Shown: piece by piece, positions 54,151 through 62,507 of the stretch | How positions within the stretch are numbered: the stretch's first letter is position 1 | Layout: each line of letters opens with the position of its first letter | Assembly (NCBI RefSeq): GCF_006384975.1 | Contig: NZ_CP021645.1 | Coordinates: 62,001-126,000 of the forward strand | From: Pseudomonas oryzihabitans | GTDB lineage: Bacteria; Pseudomonadota; Gammaproteobacteria; Pseudomonadales; Pseudomonadaceae | DNA length: 64,000 nt | Direction of reading: 5' to 3' | Translations under genes and position numbers: made by a program | The notes under the pieces: generated by a model | Database searches by the model: none | Told to the model about the DNA's origin: nothing | The model's input: the letters and a program-made list of their open reading frames with translations, nothing else

Positions 54151-54834
54151 TCACAGCGAGGTGCCGCCGCAGACCGTCAGCGTCTGGCCGGTGAGGGCGC
54201 CGGCATCCGGGCCGAGCAGGAAGGCGGTCAGGCCCGCGACCTCTGCGGGCTGTACGTAGCGGCCCAGTGGGGGCAAGCGGGGCGGGGTGCCAGCACGACC
54301 CGGATCACGCAGCATGGGCGTCTCGGTCGCCCCAGGCGCCACCAGGTTGACGGTGATGCCGCGCGCCGCCAGCTCCAGCGCCCAGGAGCGCACCAGGCCG
54401 ACCAGGGCCGCCTTGGTGGCGGCGTACTGACTGCGTCCGGCCGCGCCCTGCATGGTGCGGCTGCCGATCAGGACGATGCGCCCGCCCGTGGCGAGGCGCT
54501 CGATCAGGCGATCCACCAGGCGGCTGGCCACGGCCACGTGCAGGTGCCACATGGCGGCGCCATCGGCCGGGTCCAGGGCGCCCAGGGGCGCGGTGCGCAT
54601 GAAGCCGGCGGCATGGACGATGGCGTCGAGCGGGCCGATGTCAGTCAGTACGGTATCCAGGGCCTGATCGTCGGCGAGGTCGACGCCGATCCAGGTGAGC
54701 GCCGGGTGCGACTGCTCTGGCGGGCGCCGGCTGAGGCCGCTCACCCGCCAGCCCTCGGCGAGCAGGCGCTGGGTGATGGCCGCGCCGATGCCGGAACTGA
54801 CGCCAGTGACCAGGGCATGAGGTTGGGCCGTCAT
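54151..54834 (-). CDS. SDR-family NAD(P)-dependent oxidoreductase
   Basis: Protein of 227 residues with a Rossmann fold. The cofactor motif TGVSSGIG, the HAAG strand after beta-4, a catalytic Ser in VLIGSRTMQG, and YAATKAAL (YxxxK) are all present, so it should be active. The C-terminus has the usual PG-x-x-x-T-P-M-L turn. The ATG at 54834 (MTAQPH) is preferred to a TTG at 54849 because GAAGGAG sits seven bases before it. It overlaps no gene but follows the sialidase-like gene closely, in an operon for sugar-acid breakdown, where it may oxidise a hydroxy acid before the kinase step. The substrate is unknown. Confidence 0.9.
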   Translation of the reverse strand: MTAQPHALVTGVSSGIGAAITQRLLAEGWRVSGLSRRPPEQSHPALTWIGVDLADDQALDTVLTDIGPLDAIVHAAGFMRTAPLGALDPADGAAMWHLHVAVASRLVDRLIERLATGGRIVLIGSRTMQGAAGRSQYAATKAALVGLVRSWALELAARGITVNLVAPGATETPMLRDPGRAGTPPRLPPLGRYVQPAEVAGLTAFLLGPDAGALTGQTLTVCGGTSL

Positions 54835-54845
54835 TGCCGTCTCCT

Positions 54846-55976
54846 TCAACGCAGCGCGGCCAGTGGCAGCCGGACGTGTTTGATGCGCTGGCGGAAGTAG
54901 GTGAAGGCCAGGTGCACATCCCCATCGGCCGCCTGCACCAGGCTCGGATAGGAGTACTCGCGATTGAGCTTCTCGGTGGAGTTGTTGGTCAGGCAGTAGC
55001 CATCACCGGCCTCGACGTCGAGGCGCCGCCAGCTCTGTCCCTCGTCGGTGGAGACGGCCAGACTCATGGGGCCGCGTGGCACGCCCCACACGGCGCTGCG
55101 CTCACCGTCCCGGGCTACTGGGTCTAGGCGGCTGTCGCCATCGTCGATCTCGTCATAGAGCGAAGCGCGGCGCTCGCTGTATTCGGCGGCGCTGGTGGGG
55201 TTATAGGCCACCACCAGCTCGCCGCTGGCGAGGCGAATGAACTGGATGGAGGAATTGTTGTTCGGCAGGGTCGTCGGGGTGGGTACGCTCCAGCTGCGAC
55301 CGCCGTCCCAGGAGCAACTGGTATGGATGAAGTCGGCCCAGCGACTGCGGAACAGGGCCAGCAGGCTGCCGTCGCCCAGCAGCTGGATGTTCATGTGCAC
55401 GCAGCCGGTACTCTCGGGTACGGCGTGCTCGGTCCAGCTACGGCCCTGGTCACTGGAGATCAGTACGGCGCTGGTGTCATGGCTGCCGACCCATTTCTCG
55501 CCGGGGCGGGCGATGCAATGGAAGATCGGCAGCAGCCAGTCGCCGTTGGCCAGCACCACCGGCGGCTGGCGGACAAAGGTTCCGGGGGTGTCGATCAGGG
55601 TCTCGATCGGGCTCCAGCTGTAGCCACCGTCGGGGGACAGGCGGCGGCGGACGATGGCGGTGTCCTGGTTGCCGGCTATCTGTGCCGTCCAAAGTAGCCA
55701 CAGGGGGCCGCCCGGGGCCTGGAACAGAATGGGATTCTGCTCGGAGCGGTTTGGGTCGTCCGACAGTTGCACCGGGTTGCTCCAGGTGCCGGTCGCTGGA
55801 TCGCGACGGCTCAGGAGCACCGAGATGTCGGCCTTGCCCTCCTGGGTGCCGGCGAACCAGGTGCAGAGCAAGGTGCCGTCGGGCTGGGCTAGCAGGTTGG
55901 CGGCATGATTCTGCGGATACGGCGTGGGCAGGAAGGCGTCTTGGCGACCGGCGATGGCGATTTCAGTGGTGGACAT
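54846..55976 (-). CDS. BNR/Asp-box sialidase-like protein, cytoplasmic
   Basis: Protein of 376 residues predicted to form a six-bladed propeller. Four Asp-box turns (S-x-D-x-G-x-S/T-W) are visible: SPDGGYSW, SSDQGRSW, SWDGGRSW and STDEGQSW. There is no signal peptide, so unlike secreted sialidases it should work in the cytoplasm. Proteins of this BNR_2 type often sit in operons with DapA-family and DUF1537 genes; whether they cut sialic acid is doubtful, and a hydrolase or isomerase-like role on an imported sugar acid is as likely. Its start overlaps the symporter's stop by 14 bases, which indicates tight coupling with uptake. Confidence 0.8.
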   Translation of the reverse strand: MSTTEIAIAGRQDAFLPTPYPQNHAANLLAQPDGTLLCTWFAGTQEGKADISVLLSRRDPATGTWSNPVQLSDDPNRSEQNPILFQAPGGPLWLLWTAQIAGNQDTAIVRRRLSPDGGYSWSPIETLIDTPGTFVRQPPVVLANGDWLLPIFHCIARPGEKWVGSHDTSAVLISSDQGRSWTEHAVPESTGCVHMNIQLLGDGSLLALFRSRWADFIHTSCSWDGGRSWSVPTPTTLPNNNSSIQFIRLASGELVVAYNPTSAAEYSERRASLYDEIDDGDSRLDPVARDGERSAVWGVPRGPMSLAVSTDEGQSWRRLDVEAGDGYCLTNNSTEKLNREYSYPSLVQAADGDVHLAFTYFRQRIKHVRLPLAALR

Positions 55977-57375
55977 GGGGGACCTCGGCAGAAGCGGCTT
56001 TGGCGGCGGGCTGGGGAAAGAGACGTTCGATGACTACCACGATGGCAGGCGTCGCCAGGGCAACGTACATGTTGTCGATGCCATAGGGATTGCCCAGCAG
56101 ATACCAGGCGCTGGTGGTGATGGTCGAGGCTAGCAGGCCCAGGGTCGCGCCGCGGTTGGTAGCGAACAGCGGCAGGTAGATGGCGATCATGGCGATCACC
56201 GCGATGGACAGACGCAGCGCCCGCGTGAAGAACGACAGGTTGAGAATCTCGGGTACGAAGAAGACGAAGAACAGCGGGACGAAGCCGATCACCAGGGAGA
56301 TCACCCGAGTGGCCTTGAATTCACGCTCAGGCGTGGGTTTGCGCAGCGGCACGTAGAAGTCGCGCACCACCAGCGAGGCGATGGCCAGGGCCACGGTACT
56401 GACGCTGACGAAGATGGAGGCCACCAGGGAAATGGTCACCACCCCGGCCAGCACCGGGTGCATCGACTGCAGGAAGACCGGCAGGGCGTAGAGGCTGCTC
56501 ATCTCCGGATGCAGGTACTTGGAGGCGACGCCGATGAAGCCCAGCGCCAGGGAGATGGGGATGCACAGCAGCGAGGCATGGAAGGTGGAGCGCTGGGCGG
56601 CGCGGGCGTCCTTGGTGGAGGAGATCGCCTGGATGATGAACTGGGTGGAGAAGATGGCGCCGACGGTACCGATGATCCAGGCGAAGATCTTGCTGCCGCC
56701 GATGGCGCCGTCCCAGGTGAAGTAATGCTCCGGCATGTGCTGCATGACTGGGGTGAAGCCGCCGGTCATGTGCAGCGCCACGCCCAGCACGATGAGCACG
56801 CCGATGTACTTGACCGAGGTGTGCAGGATGCTGACGTAGGCCACGCTCTTCAGCCCGCCGAAGGCGTAGTAGAGGGTGCTGACGATGGCGGTGATGAAGG
56901 CGGCGGTGGGCAGGTTGATCTTGAGCACCGTGGCGATGGCCGCCGCGCCGCTGACGTAGTTGCCCACGTTCACCAGCAGCAGGGCGTAGATCATGATGAT
57001 CGACACCATCAGCTTGGTGGACAGGCCGTATTTCTGGGCGATGAAGCCGGAGATGGTGAATTCACCGGAGGCATAGAGCTTGCGCGCCATCAGCAGGCCG
57101 AACAGCGGAAAGCCGATGGCCGCGGCGATCACCGACCAGGAGGCAGCGAAGCCGCTTTCGAAGGCTGCCTGGGCGGTGCCCACGGTGGACTTGGCGCCGA
57201 TGAATTCCGACATCATCAGGATGCCTACCACGAAGGCCGGCATGCTGCGCGCGGCCACCATGAATTCGCCGCTGGTGCGGCTGCGCAGGCGGATGCTGAG
57301 CCAGGTGGTGAAGAGGATGTAGAGCACCACCATCCCGACGATGATGGCGGTGCTTTGCACGTCGAAGGTTTGCAT
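55963..57375 (-). CDS. Sodium:solute symporter (SSS family)
   Basis: Inner-membrane transporter of 470 residues with about 13 hydrophobic helices, beginning STAIIVGMVVLYILFTTWLS. The family's first-helix core is visible: MPAFVVGILMMSEFIGAKST and the following G-T-A-Q-A-A segment around the sodium site. The C-terminus is a short His-rich cytoplasmic tail (VPHVHH). The ATG at 57375 has AGGAA nine bases before it. It lies inside the sugar-acid operon and is presumably the importer of the pathway's substrate; the identity of the substrate cannot be read from the sequence. Confidence 0.92.
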   Translation of the reverse strand: MQTFDVQSTAIIVGMVVLYILFTTWLSIRLRSRTSGEFMVAARSMPAFVVGILMMSEFIGAKSTVGTAQAAFESGFAASWSVIAAAIGFPLFGLLMARKLYASGEFTISGFIAQKYGLSTKLMVSIIMIYALLLVNVGNYVSGAAAIATVLKINLPTAAFITAIVSTLYYAFGGLKSVAYVSILHTSVKYIGVLIVLGVALHMTGGFTPVMQHMPEHYFTWDGAIGGSKIFAWIIGTVGAIFSTQFIIQAISSTKDARAAQRSTFHASLLCIPISLALGFIGVASKYLHPEMSSLYALPVFLQSMHPVLAGVVTISLVASIFVSVSTVALAIASLVVRDFYVPLRKPTPEREFKATRVISLVIGFVPLFFVFFVPEILNLSFFTRALRLSIAVIAMIAIYLPLFATNRGATLGLLASTITTSAWYLLGNPYGIDNMYVALATPAIVVVIERLFPQPAAKAASAEVPHVHH

Positions 57376-57436
57376 GCGAGTGATTCCTGTTGTTGTTGTT
57401 GGATAGCACTGGCGTTACGGGAAAAGCAGTCGTTCC

Positions 57437-58456
57437 TCAGGCGATGGCGGCCTGGCTGGCGCGACGCCGGCTGGCGAGCTCGGTGGCCTGGCGCAGGGCT
57501 TCGATGAGGCTGCGTTCGTCGGCGATGCCCTTGCCGGCGATGTCGAAGGCGGTGCCGTGGTCGACCGAGGTGCGGATCACCGGCAGGCCGACGGTGACGT
57601 TGACCCCGGCTTCCAGACCCATGACCTTGACCGGGCCGTGGCCCTGGTCGTGGTACATGGCCACCACGCAATCGAAGTCGCCACGACCGGCGCGGAAGAA
57701 CAGGGTGTCGGCGGGCAGCGGGCCTTCCACGCGCCAGCCGCGGGCGCGTAGTTCGTCGATGGCTGGCTGGATCTTGGTCTCTTCCTCGCCGTAGCCGAAC
57801 AGGCCGTTCTCCCCGGCATGGGGATTGATGCCGCAGACGGCGATCAGCGGGTCCTGGATACCGGCGCGTTGCAGGGTGACGTGGGCGCGTTCGATGGTGC
57901 GACGCACCAGGCCCGGTTCGATGCGGGCGATGGCATCGATGATGCCGATGTGGGTGGTGACGTGGATGACCTTGAGGATAGGCGTCATCAGCATCATCGA
58001 CACCTCCTCGGTGCCGGTGAGGTGCGCCAGCAATTCGGTGTGGCCGGGGAAGATATGGCCGCCGGCGTGCAGGGCTTCCTTGTTCAGCGGCGCGGTGCAG
58101 ATGGCATCGAGTTCGCCGGCCGAGGTGAGCTGCACGGTGCGTTCGATGTAGCGATAGGCGGCGTCACCGGCCAGGGCCGACAGCTTGCCGTAGGGCAGGT
58201 CGGCGGGGATCAGGCCGAGGTCGATGCAGTCCACGACGCCCGGCTGAAAGCGCGCCTGGTCAGGCCGCTCGATGGCATTGATCTGCAGGCGACCGCCGAC
58301 GATGCGATTGGCGTCTTCCAGGCGGCCGGCGTCGCCGATGACCAGCGGACGGCAACCCTCGTACACCGAGGCGTGGGCCAGGGACTTCATGATGATTTCG
58401 GGACCGACGCCGCTGGCGTCGCCCATGGTGATGCCGATGACGGGACGTTCAGACAT
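57437..58456 (-). CDS. pdxA2: PdxA-like 4-phosphotetronate dehydrogenase (PdxA2 type)
   Basis: Protein of 339 residues in the 4-hydroxythreonine-4-phosphate dehydrogenase family. Metal-binding motifs are present: HIFPGHTELLAHLTG, AMYHDQGHGPVK and RTSVDHGTAFDIAG. Next to a DUF1537 kinase, PdxA-like enzymes have been shown to act as PdxA2, oxidising and decarboxylating 4-phospho-D-threonate or erythronate to dihydroxyacetone phosphate, instead of making vitamin B6. Its ATG at 58456 overlaps the kinase stop by eight bases, which supports that role here. The exact stereoisomer is not determined by the sequence. Confidence 0.85.
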   Translation of the reverse strand: MSERPVIGITMGDASGVGPEIIMKSLAHASVYEGCRPLVIGDAGRLEDANRIVGGRLQINAIERPDQARFQPGVVDCIDLGLIPADLPYGKLSALAGDAAYRYIERTVQLTSAGELDAICTAPLNKEALHAGGHIFPGHTELLAHLTGTEEVSMMLMTPILKVIHVTTHIGIIDAIARIEPGLVRRTIERAHVTLQRAGIQDPLIAVCGINPHAGENGLFGYGEEETKIQPAIDELRARGWRVEGPLPADTLFFRAGRGDFDCVVAMYHDQGHGPVKVMGLEAGVNVTVGLPVIRTSVDHGTAFDIAGKGIADERSLIEALRQATELASRRRASQAAIA

Positions 58457-59702
58457 GGTGGGCTTCCTTGTGCAGGGAGGCCGGGGCGGCCTGTGCGGGT
58501 AGGCTGGCGCGCAGTTGGCGCCAGGCGTCGAGGAGGGTGTCCGGTTGGCCGAAGCCGCCGGCCTTGGTGACGACGCTCAGAGAGCGGTCGCGCCAGAGGG
58601 TGCTGGCCAGGGCCACGCCTGGGGCGAGGGCGCCGTGCAGGTCCAGGGAGGTGATGCCGGCCCTGGCGAGCAGGGCGCGGGCGGTCTCGCCGCCGGTGGC
58701 CATGAGGGCGGCGGCTTCTTGCAGAGCCGGTTGCAGCAGCTCGGCCAGCGCCTGGCTGAGGGCCATGGCCTGGCTGGGATTGCGGGCCTGCTGGTCGAGG
58801 CTGACCAGAACGTCTTCGCCGCTGGCCAGGCGCTGGGCCAGGGTCGCGGCCAGGGTCGTGCGTTCGGTCGCCCACTGGGGCCCCAGCAGCCAGGCGGGTG
58901 CCAAGCGTTGCCAGTGTTGCTGGCTACCGGCGACCAGGTACTCGGCCTGGGCCTGGGAATGGCGCGACATGCTGCCGACCACCGTCAGCACCGGACCGTC
59001 GCCGCTCGGGCGAGAGGCGGGTGTGCCGGTCAGGCCCAGGGCTCCGGGCAAGGCTTCGGCCAGACCCGCCGAGCCGACCCAGAACAGCTGCTGCACCAGG
59101 GGCGCGGAAGCCCGCGCCAGGGCTGCCAGATCGGACTGGCGTTCGGCATCACAGACCAGGGCTGGCAGACCACTGTCCAGGGCTCGGCGCAGGGCGGCGG
59201 CCAGGGCTACCGGTTGGCGCAGGGTGGTGAGGTCCAGCCGGGCACAGCTGATGCCCTGGGCGGTGAGTTGCGCCACCAGATCGGCACTGCCGGTCAGCTC
59301 CTCGTTGCGCCAGACGTCGGTCTGGTCGACCGGCACATCGTCCAGGTACTGGACGCCGCCGCGAGTGGTGCGGCCCAGTGCCGGATAGGCCGGGGCCACC
59401 AGGGCCAGGCCGCGCGGGGCGAGGGCGGCCACCTCGGCCGCGACATTGCCGCGCAGGGTGGAGTCGATCTTCTTGTAGAGCGCCGCACCTGCCAGCGCCG
59501 GATGCCCGAGCAATCCTGCGTGACGCCCGGCAGCAGCACGCGCGTCCAGCCGGCGGCTGTCCAGATCCAGCGCCGTCACCGGGGCCCGGGTATCCAGGGC
59601 TTCGGCGTCGAGCAGTACCCGAGTCGCCTGGGTCGCGGCGAAACCCAGGGCGCAATCGGCGGCGCCGCTGAGGTCGTCGGCCAGGATCAGCAGGCGGGTC
59701 AT
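58449..59702 (-). CDS. Four-carbon acid sugar kinase (DUF1537; D-threonate/D-erythronate kinase-like)
   Basis: Protein of 417 residues, the family's usual size. Conserved parts: ILADDLSGAADCALGFA at the N-terminus (substrate aspartates), YKKIDSTLRGN, YPALGRTTRGGVQYLDDVPV, and in the C-terminal nucleotide-binding domain MATGGETARALL and KAGGFG. The family phosphorylates the terminal hydroxyl of tetronic acids using ATP, feeding PdxA2-type dehydrogenases. It overlaps the alcohol dehydrogenase stop by four bases and the pdxA-like start by eight, so the three genes are translated together. DtnK and DenK cannot be told apart here. Confidence 0.9.
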   Translation of the reverse strand: MTRLLILADDLSGAADCALGFAATQATRVLLDAEALDTRAPVTALDLDSRRLDARAAAGRHAGLLGHPALAGAALYKKIDSTLRGNVAAEVAALAPRGLALVAPAYPALGRTTRGGVQYLDDVPVDQTDVWRNEELTGSADLVAQLTAQGISCARLDLTTLRQPVALAAALRRALDSGLPALVCDAERQSDLAALARASAPLVQQLFWVGSAGLAEALPGALGLTGTPASRPSGDGPVLTVVGSMSRHSQAQAEYLVAGSQQHWQRLAPAWLLGPQWATERTTLAATLAQRLASGEDVLVSLDQQARNPSQAMALSQALAELLQPALQEAAALMATGGETARALLARAGITSLDLHGALAPGVALASTLWRDRSLSVVTKAGGFGQPDTLLDAWRQLRASLPAQAAPASLHKEAHHV

Positions 59703-60865
59703 GGCAGCAGACGCCGGTACAGCGCCTGGATGTCGTCCAGGCTCAGCGGCTTGGGATTGTTGACCATCAGCCGGGTGACCTTGGAGGCCGCCACCGCCAT
59801 GTCCGCCAGGTGTTCCTCGCGGACGCCGAAGGCGGCCAGGTCCTGGGGGATCTCCAGGGTGGCGGTCCAGGCGGCGATCTGTTCGATCAATTTGCGCGCC
59901 GCGGTCTCGTCGCTGTCTTCCGCGTGGGCCAGACCGCAGACCACGGCGGCGCGCTTGAGGCGCGGCGCGCAGCTGTCCAGGTTGAAGGCCATGACGTGGG
60001 GCAGCAGCATGGCGTTGGCCACCCCGTGGGTGACATGGAACTTGCCGCCCAGGGGATAGGCCAGGGCATGCACGGCGGCAGTACCGGCCGCGGTCAGGGC
60101 CACGCCGCCGTAGGTGGAGCCGAGCAGCATGTCGCTACGGGCACGCACCGAGTCCGGCTGCTGGTAGGCCTCGACGATGCTGCCGGCGATCAGGCGCATG
60201 GATTCCAGGGCGAAGGTGTCGCTGACCGGGTTGGCCTTGTTGGAGATGAAGGACTCCAGCGAATGGGTGAAGGCATCCATCCCGGTGGCCGCGGTGATGG
60301 CCTTGGGCAGGCTCAGGGTCAGCAGCGGATCGAGCAGCACCAGGGTGGGCAGCAGGTGGCGGCTCACCACGCCCACTTTCAGCTCTTCGTCGGGCAGGGT
60401 GACGATGGCGTTGGGCGTAACCTCCGAGCCGGTGCCCGCGGTGGTCGGCACCAGCACCGTGGGCAGCCCGGCGCGCGCCACCTGGTCGATGCCGAGCATG
60501 GACTTGAGCGACTGCTCATTGGTGAGCATGACCGCGAACAGCTTGGCGGCATCCAGCACCGAGCCGCCGCCGATGGCGAGCAGGACGTCGGGCTGGCGTG
60601 GCGCGACCTGCTCGCGGAACACCTGCTCGATGTTCTCCAGGGTGGGTTCGATCTCGACGTTGTCGATCACCGCCACCTCGATATCACGGGCGGCCAGCTG
60701 CGCCTTGACCCGCTCGGTCACGCCCAGGCCGCGCATGGCGTGCTGGGTGACCAGCACCACGCGGCGCAGCGGGACGTCGAGCAGGGCGAGCTTGTCGCCG
60801 AGCTGATCGAGGGCGCCGGCGCCATGGACCAGGTGTTTGACGGTCTGGAAATGATAGATGGACAT
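59699..60865 (-). CDS. Iron-containing alcohol dehydrogenase
   Basis: Protein of 388 residues, group III Fe-ADH. The NAD-binding GGGSVLDAAK and the signature PTTAGTGSEVTPNAIVT are clear, and the metal ligands lie in TGMDAFTHSLE, HALAYPLGGKFHVTHG and the preceding Asp. The fold and ligands are intact. In this operon it probably interconverts an alcohol and an aldehyde or keto group on a sugar acid before phosphorylation, or handles the aldehyde made by the DapA-family lyase. Its start is 12 bases after the stop of the DapA-like gene. Confidence 0.92.
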   Translation of the reverse strand: MSIYHFQTVKHLVHGAGALDQLGDKLALLDVPLRRVVLVTQHAMRGLGVTERVKAQLAARDIEVAVIDNVEIEPTLENIEQVFREQVAPRQPDVLLAIGGGSVLDAAKLFAVMLTNEQSLKSMLGIDQVARAGLPTVLVPTTAGTGSEVTPNAIVTLPDEELKVGVVSRHLLPTLVLLDPLLTLSLPKAITAATGMDAFTHSLESFISNKANPVSDTFALESMRLIAGSIVEAYQQPDSVRARSDMLLGSTYGGVALTAAGTAAVHALAYPLGGKFHVTHGVANAMLLPHVMAFNLDSCAPRLKRAAVVCGLAHAEDSDETAARKLIEQIAAWTATLEIPQDLAAFGVREEHLADMAVAASKVTRLMVNNPKPLSLDDIQALYRRLLP

Positions 60866-60877
60866 GGGCGCTCCTGA

Positions 60878-61753
60878 TCAGTCGCGATAAACGGCCAACA
60901 GGCCTTCGAGCTTGTGTACGGTGGCTTCGTCCAGCGCTGCCACCGGGGCGCGGCAGGGGCCGACCGGGACGTTGAGCAGGTCGGCGGCCTTCTTCAGCAC
61001 CGAGGGCATGGTCCCCAGGGCGAAGGCATCGCGCAGCGGTCGCAACTTTTCCTGGGCGGCGCGGGCGGTGGCGTGGTCGCCGGCCTGGAAGGCGTTCCAG
61101 ATGGTCATGACCACCTGGGGCACGGCATTGGCAGTGGCGGCCACGGCGCCATCGCCGCCGGCCAGCAGGTTCCAGTAGATGAGGGAGTCGGTGCCGGCGA
61201 AGACGGCGAAGTCGTCGCTGCGGTACTGCAGCATCTGCACCAGGGCGTCGAAGTTACCGGCGCTGTCCTTGATGCCCTTGATCTGCGGATGCTGGCTCAG
61301 GGTGGCCACGGCGCCGATGCCGATGGACATGCCGGTCTTGGCCGGGATGTTGTAGAGCATCAGCGGCAGGGTGGAGGCATCGCCGATGGCCTCGTAGTGA
61401 GCGATCAGCTCTTTCTGGCTCACGGCATTGAAGTAGGGCGTGATGACCGAGAGGGCGTCGACGCCACGATCCGCCATCTTTTTGTTCAGTTCGATCACTT
61501 CGTGAGTGGCGAAGGCGCCGGTACCGGCCACGACGGGGACGCGGCCGCCAGCGGTGTCCACGGTGATTTCAGCGATACGCAGCTTTTCGGCTTCGGATAG
61601 GGCGAAGAATTCGCCATTGGTGCCGAGCACGAACAGGCCGTGGACGCCCGCGCTAATGAGGTTTTCGATCAAACCGCGCAAGGCCTTTTCATCGACGCGC
61701 TGCTGGGCGTCGAACGGTGTAACGAGGGCGGGAACGATGCCGCGGAATCTCAT
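60878..61753 (-). CDS. Dihydrodipicolinate synthase-family lyase/aldolase (not housekeeping DapA)
   Basis: Protein of about 291 residues with a TIM barrel. The Schiff-base Lys is in KGIKDSAGNFD and the catalytic Tyr in LMLYNIPAKTG. The substrate loop reads LGTNGEF where DapA has GTTGE, a change typical of other members (KDG aldolases, sialate lyases). It should form or split a 2-keto acid with pyruvate as one part. Three ATGs compete: 61786, 61759 and 61753. MRFRGIVPALVTPF starting at 61753 matches the family N-terminus; AAAGG lies 5 bases before 61759, so that start is nearly as good. It is the first gene of the sugar-acid operon. Confidence 0.9.
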   Translation of the reverse strand: MRFRGIVPALVTPFDAQQRVDEKALRGLIENLISAGVHGLFVLGTNGEFFALSEAEKLRIAEITVDTAGGRVPVVAGTGAFATHEVIELNKKMADRGVDALSVITPYFNAVSQKELIAHYEAIGDASTLPLMLYNIPAKTGMSIGIGAVATLSQHPQIKGIKDSAGNFDALVQMLQYRSDDFAVFAGTDSLIYWNLLAGGDGAVAATANAVPQVVMTIWNAFQAGDHATARAAQEKLRPLRDAFALGTMPSVLKKAADLLNVPVGPCRAPVAALDEATVHKLEGLLAVYRD

Positions 61754-61767
61754 GATCATGCCTACCT

Positions 61768-61834
61768 TTGTGATTGTTATGATCACAATAAAGCATGTTT
61801 TGATCTAATCGATCAATAGTGATTTGATCGATTC
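61768..61834. promoter_or_regulatory. Palindromic operator candidates upstream of the sugar-acid operon
   Basis: Directly before the first operon gene stand TTGTGAT (61768-61774) with ATCACAA (61782-61788), and TTGATC (61800-61805) with GATCAA (61811-61816) five bases apart; another TTGATC follows at 61824. The density of dyads in this AT-rich strip fits an operator-promoter region, possibly for the cluster's own DeoR protein. Confidence 0.55.
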
Positions 61835-61926
61835 TCTCAGGGGAAGTGAACGCCCGGTCATGGCAGAGCAGCGTTCGGACGTATGAGCGACCTGGGGTAA
61901 AGGTTCTCCAGGTGGCGGTCATCCTG

Positions 61927-61950
61927 TTGATCAAACTGACAAAATTGTCA
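61927..61950. promoter_or_regulatory. Palindromes TTGATCAA and TGACAA-AA-TTGTCA in the divergent intergenic region
   Basis: The perfect 8-base palindrome TTGATCAA at 61927-61934 repeats the half-site seen at 61800. It is followed by TGACAA and TTGTCA separated by two bases (61937-61950). They sit between the minus-strand sugar-acid operon and the plus-strand glcG-like gene and could serve either promoter. Confidence 0.5.
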
Positions 61951-62019
61951 CGCGCCGGTACCCATTCCTGACCGATAGATCAGGATAATTTGGCGGGGTC
62001 ATCTTCTGGACCTCGAATC

Positions 62020-62496
62020 ATGTCGCGCTTTCTTTCCTGTCTAACCGCTGCCTTGGTGGGTACCGCAGTGCTCGGCCAGGCACAGGCGGCCTTGCCGCAG
62101 CACCCCGATCTCGATCTGGCTACCGCCCAGCGGCTGGCACAGGCCGCACCCTGCAGCGCGGCCCTCGCGGTGCTCGACCGCAGCGGCCAGCCGATCCTCC
62201 TGCAGCGCGATACCCGCGTCGGGCCGCATAACGCCGAGGCGGCGCGGCGCAAGGCTTTCACCGCGCTGTCCACCCGCACGTCGTCGCAGGCGCTGGCCGA
62301 ACGTGCGCGGCAAAACCCCGATGCGGCCAACCTCGTCACGCTGCCCGAGTTGCTGCTGCTGGGCGGCGGTATCCCGCTCTATGAAGGCGACCAACTGGTT
62401 GGTGCCCTGGGCATCGCCGGGGCCGGCGGTGGCGGGGCCGATGAGCGCTGTGCGCTGGCCGCGGCTCGACACCTCGCTTTGCAATCCCATCCCTAA
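62020..62496 (+). CDS. Exported GlcG/HbpS-family protein
   Basis: Protein of 158 residues from the ATG at 62020 (MSRFLSCL); a start at 61990 would put ten polar residues before the signal peptide. Residues 1-24 are a Sec signal ending GQAQA. The mature part has the family's features: an N-terminal helix with LDLATAQRLAQAA, a strand with ALAVLDRSGQPILLQR, an A-x-x-KA-x-TA helix, and GGGIPLYEGDQLVGALGIAGA. GlcG/HbpS-fold proteins bind heme or small metabolites; the function here is unknown. A hydroxyisourate hydrolase gene begins 11 bases later, so the two are co-transcribed. Confidence 0.85.
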   Translation: MSRFLSCLTAALVGTAVLGQAQAALPQHPDLDLATAQRLAQAAPCSAALAVLDRSGQPILLQRDTRVGPHNAEAARRKAFTALSTRTSSQALAERARQNPDAANLVTLPELLLLGGGIPLYEGDQLVGALGIAGAGGGGADERCALAAARHLALQSHP

Positions 62497-62507
62497 AGGA
62501 GAATCCC

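Noticed and set aside
56458..57507. Plus-strand frame of 349 codons opposite the symporter
   Set aside because: Its translation is rich in Asp, His and Gly without fold signatures, the usual antisense image of a hydrophobic transporter.
58468..60059. Plus-strand frames of 300-500 codons opposite the kinase and dehydrogenase genes
   Set aside because: High-GC shadow frames; the minus strand carries complete catalytic motifs and overlapping operon starts.
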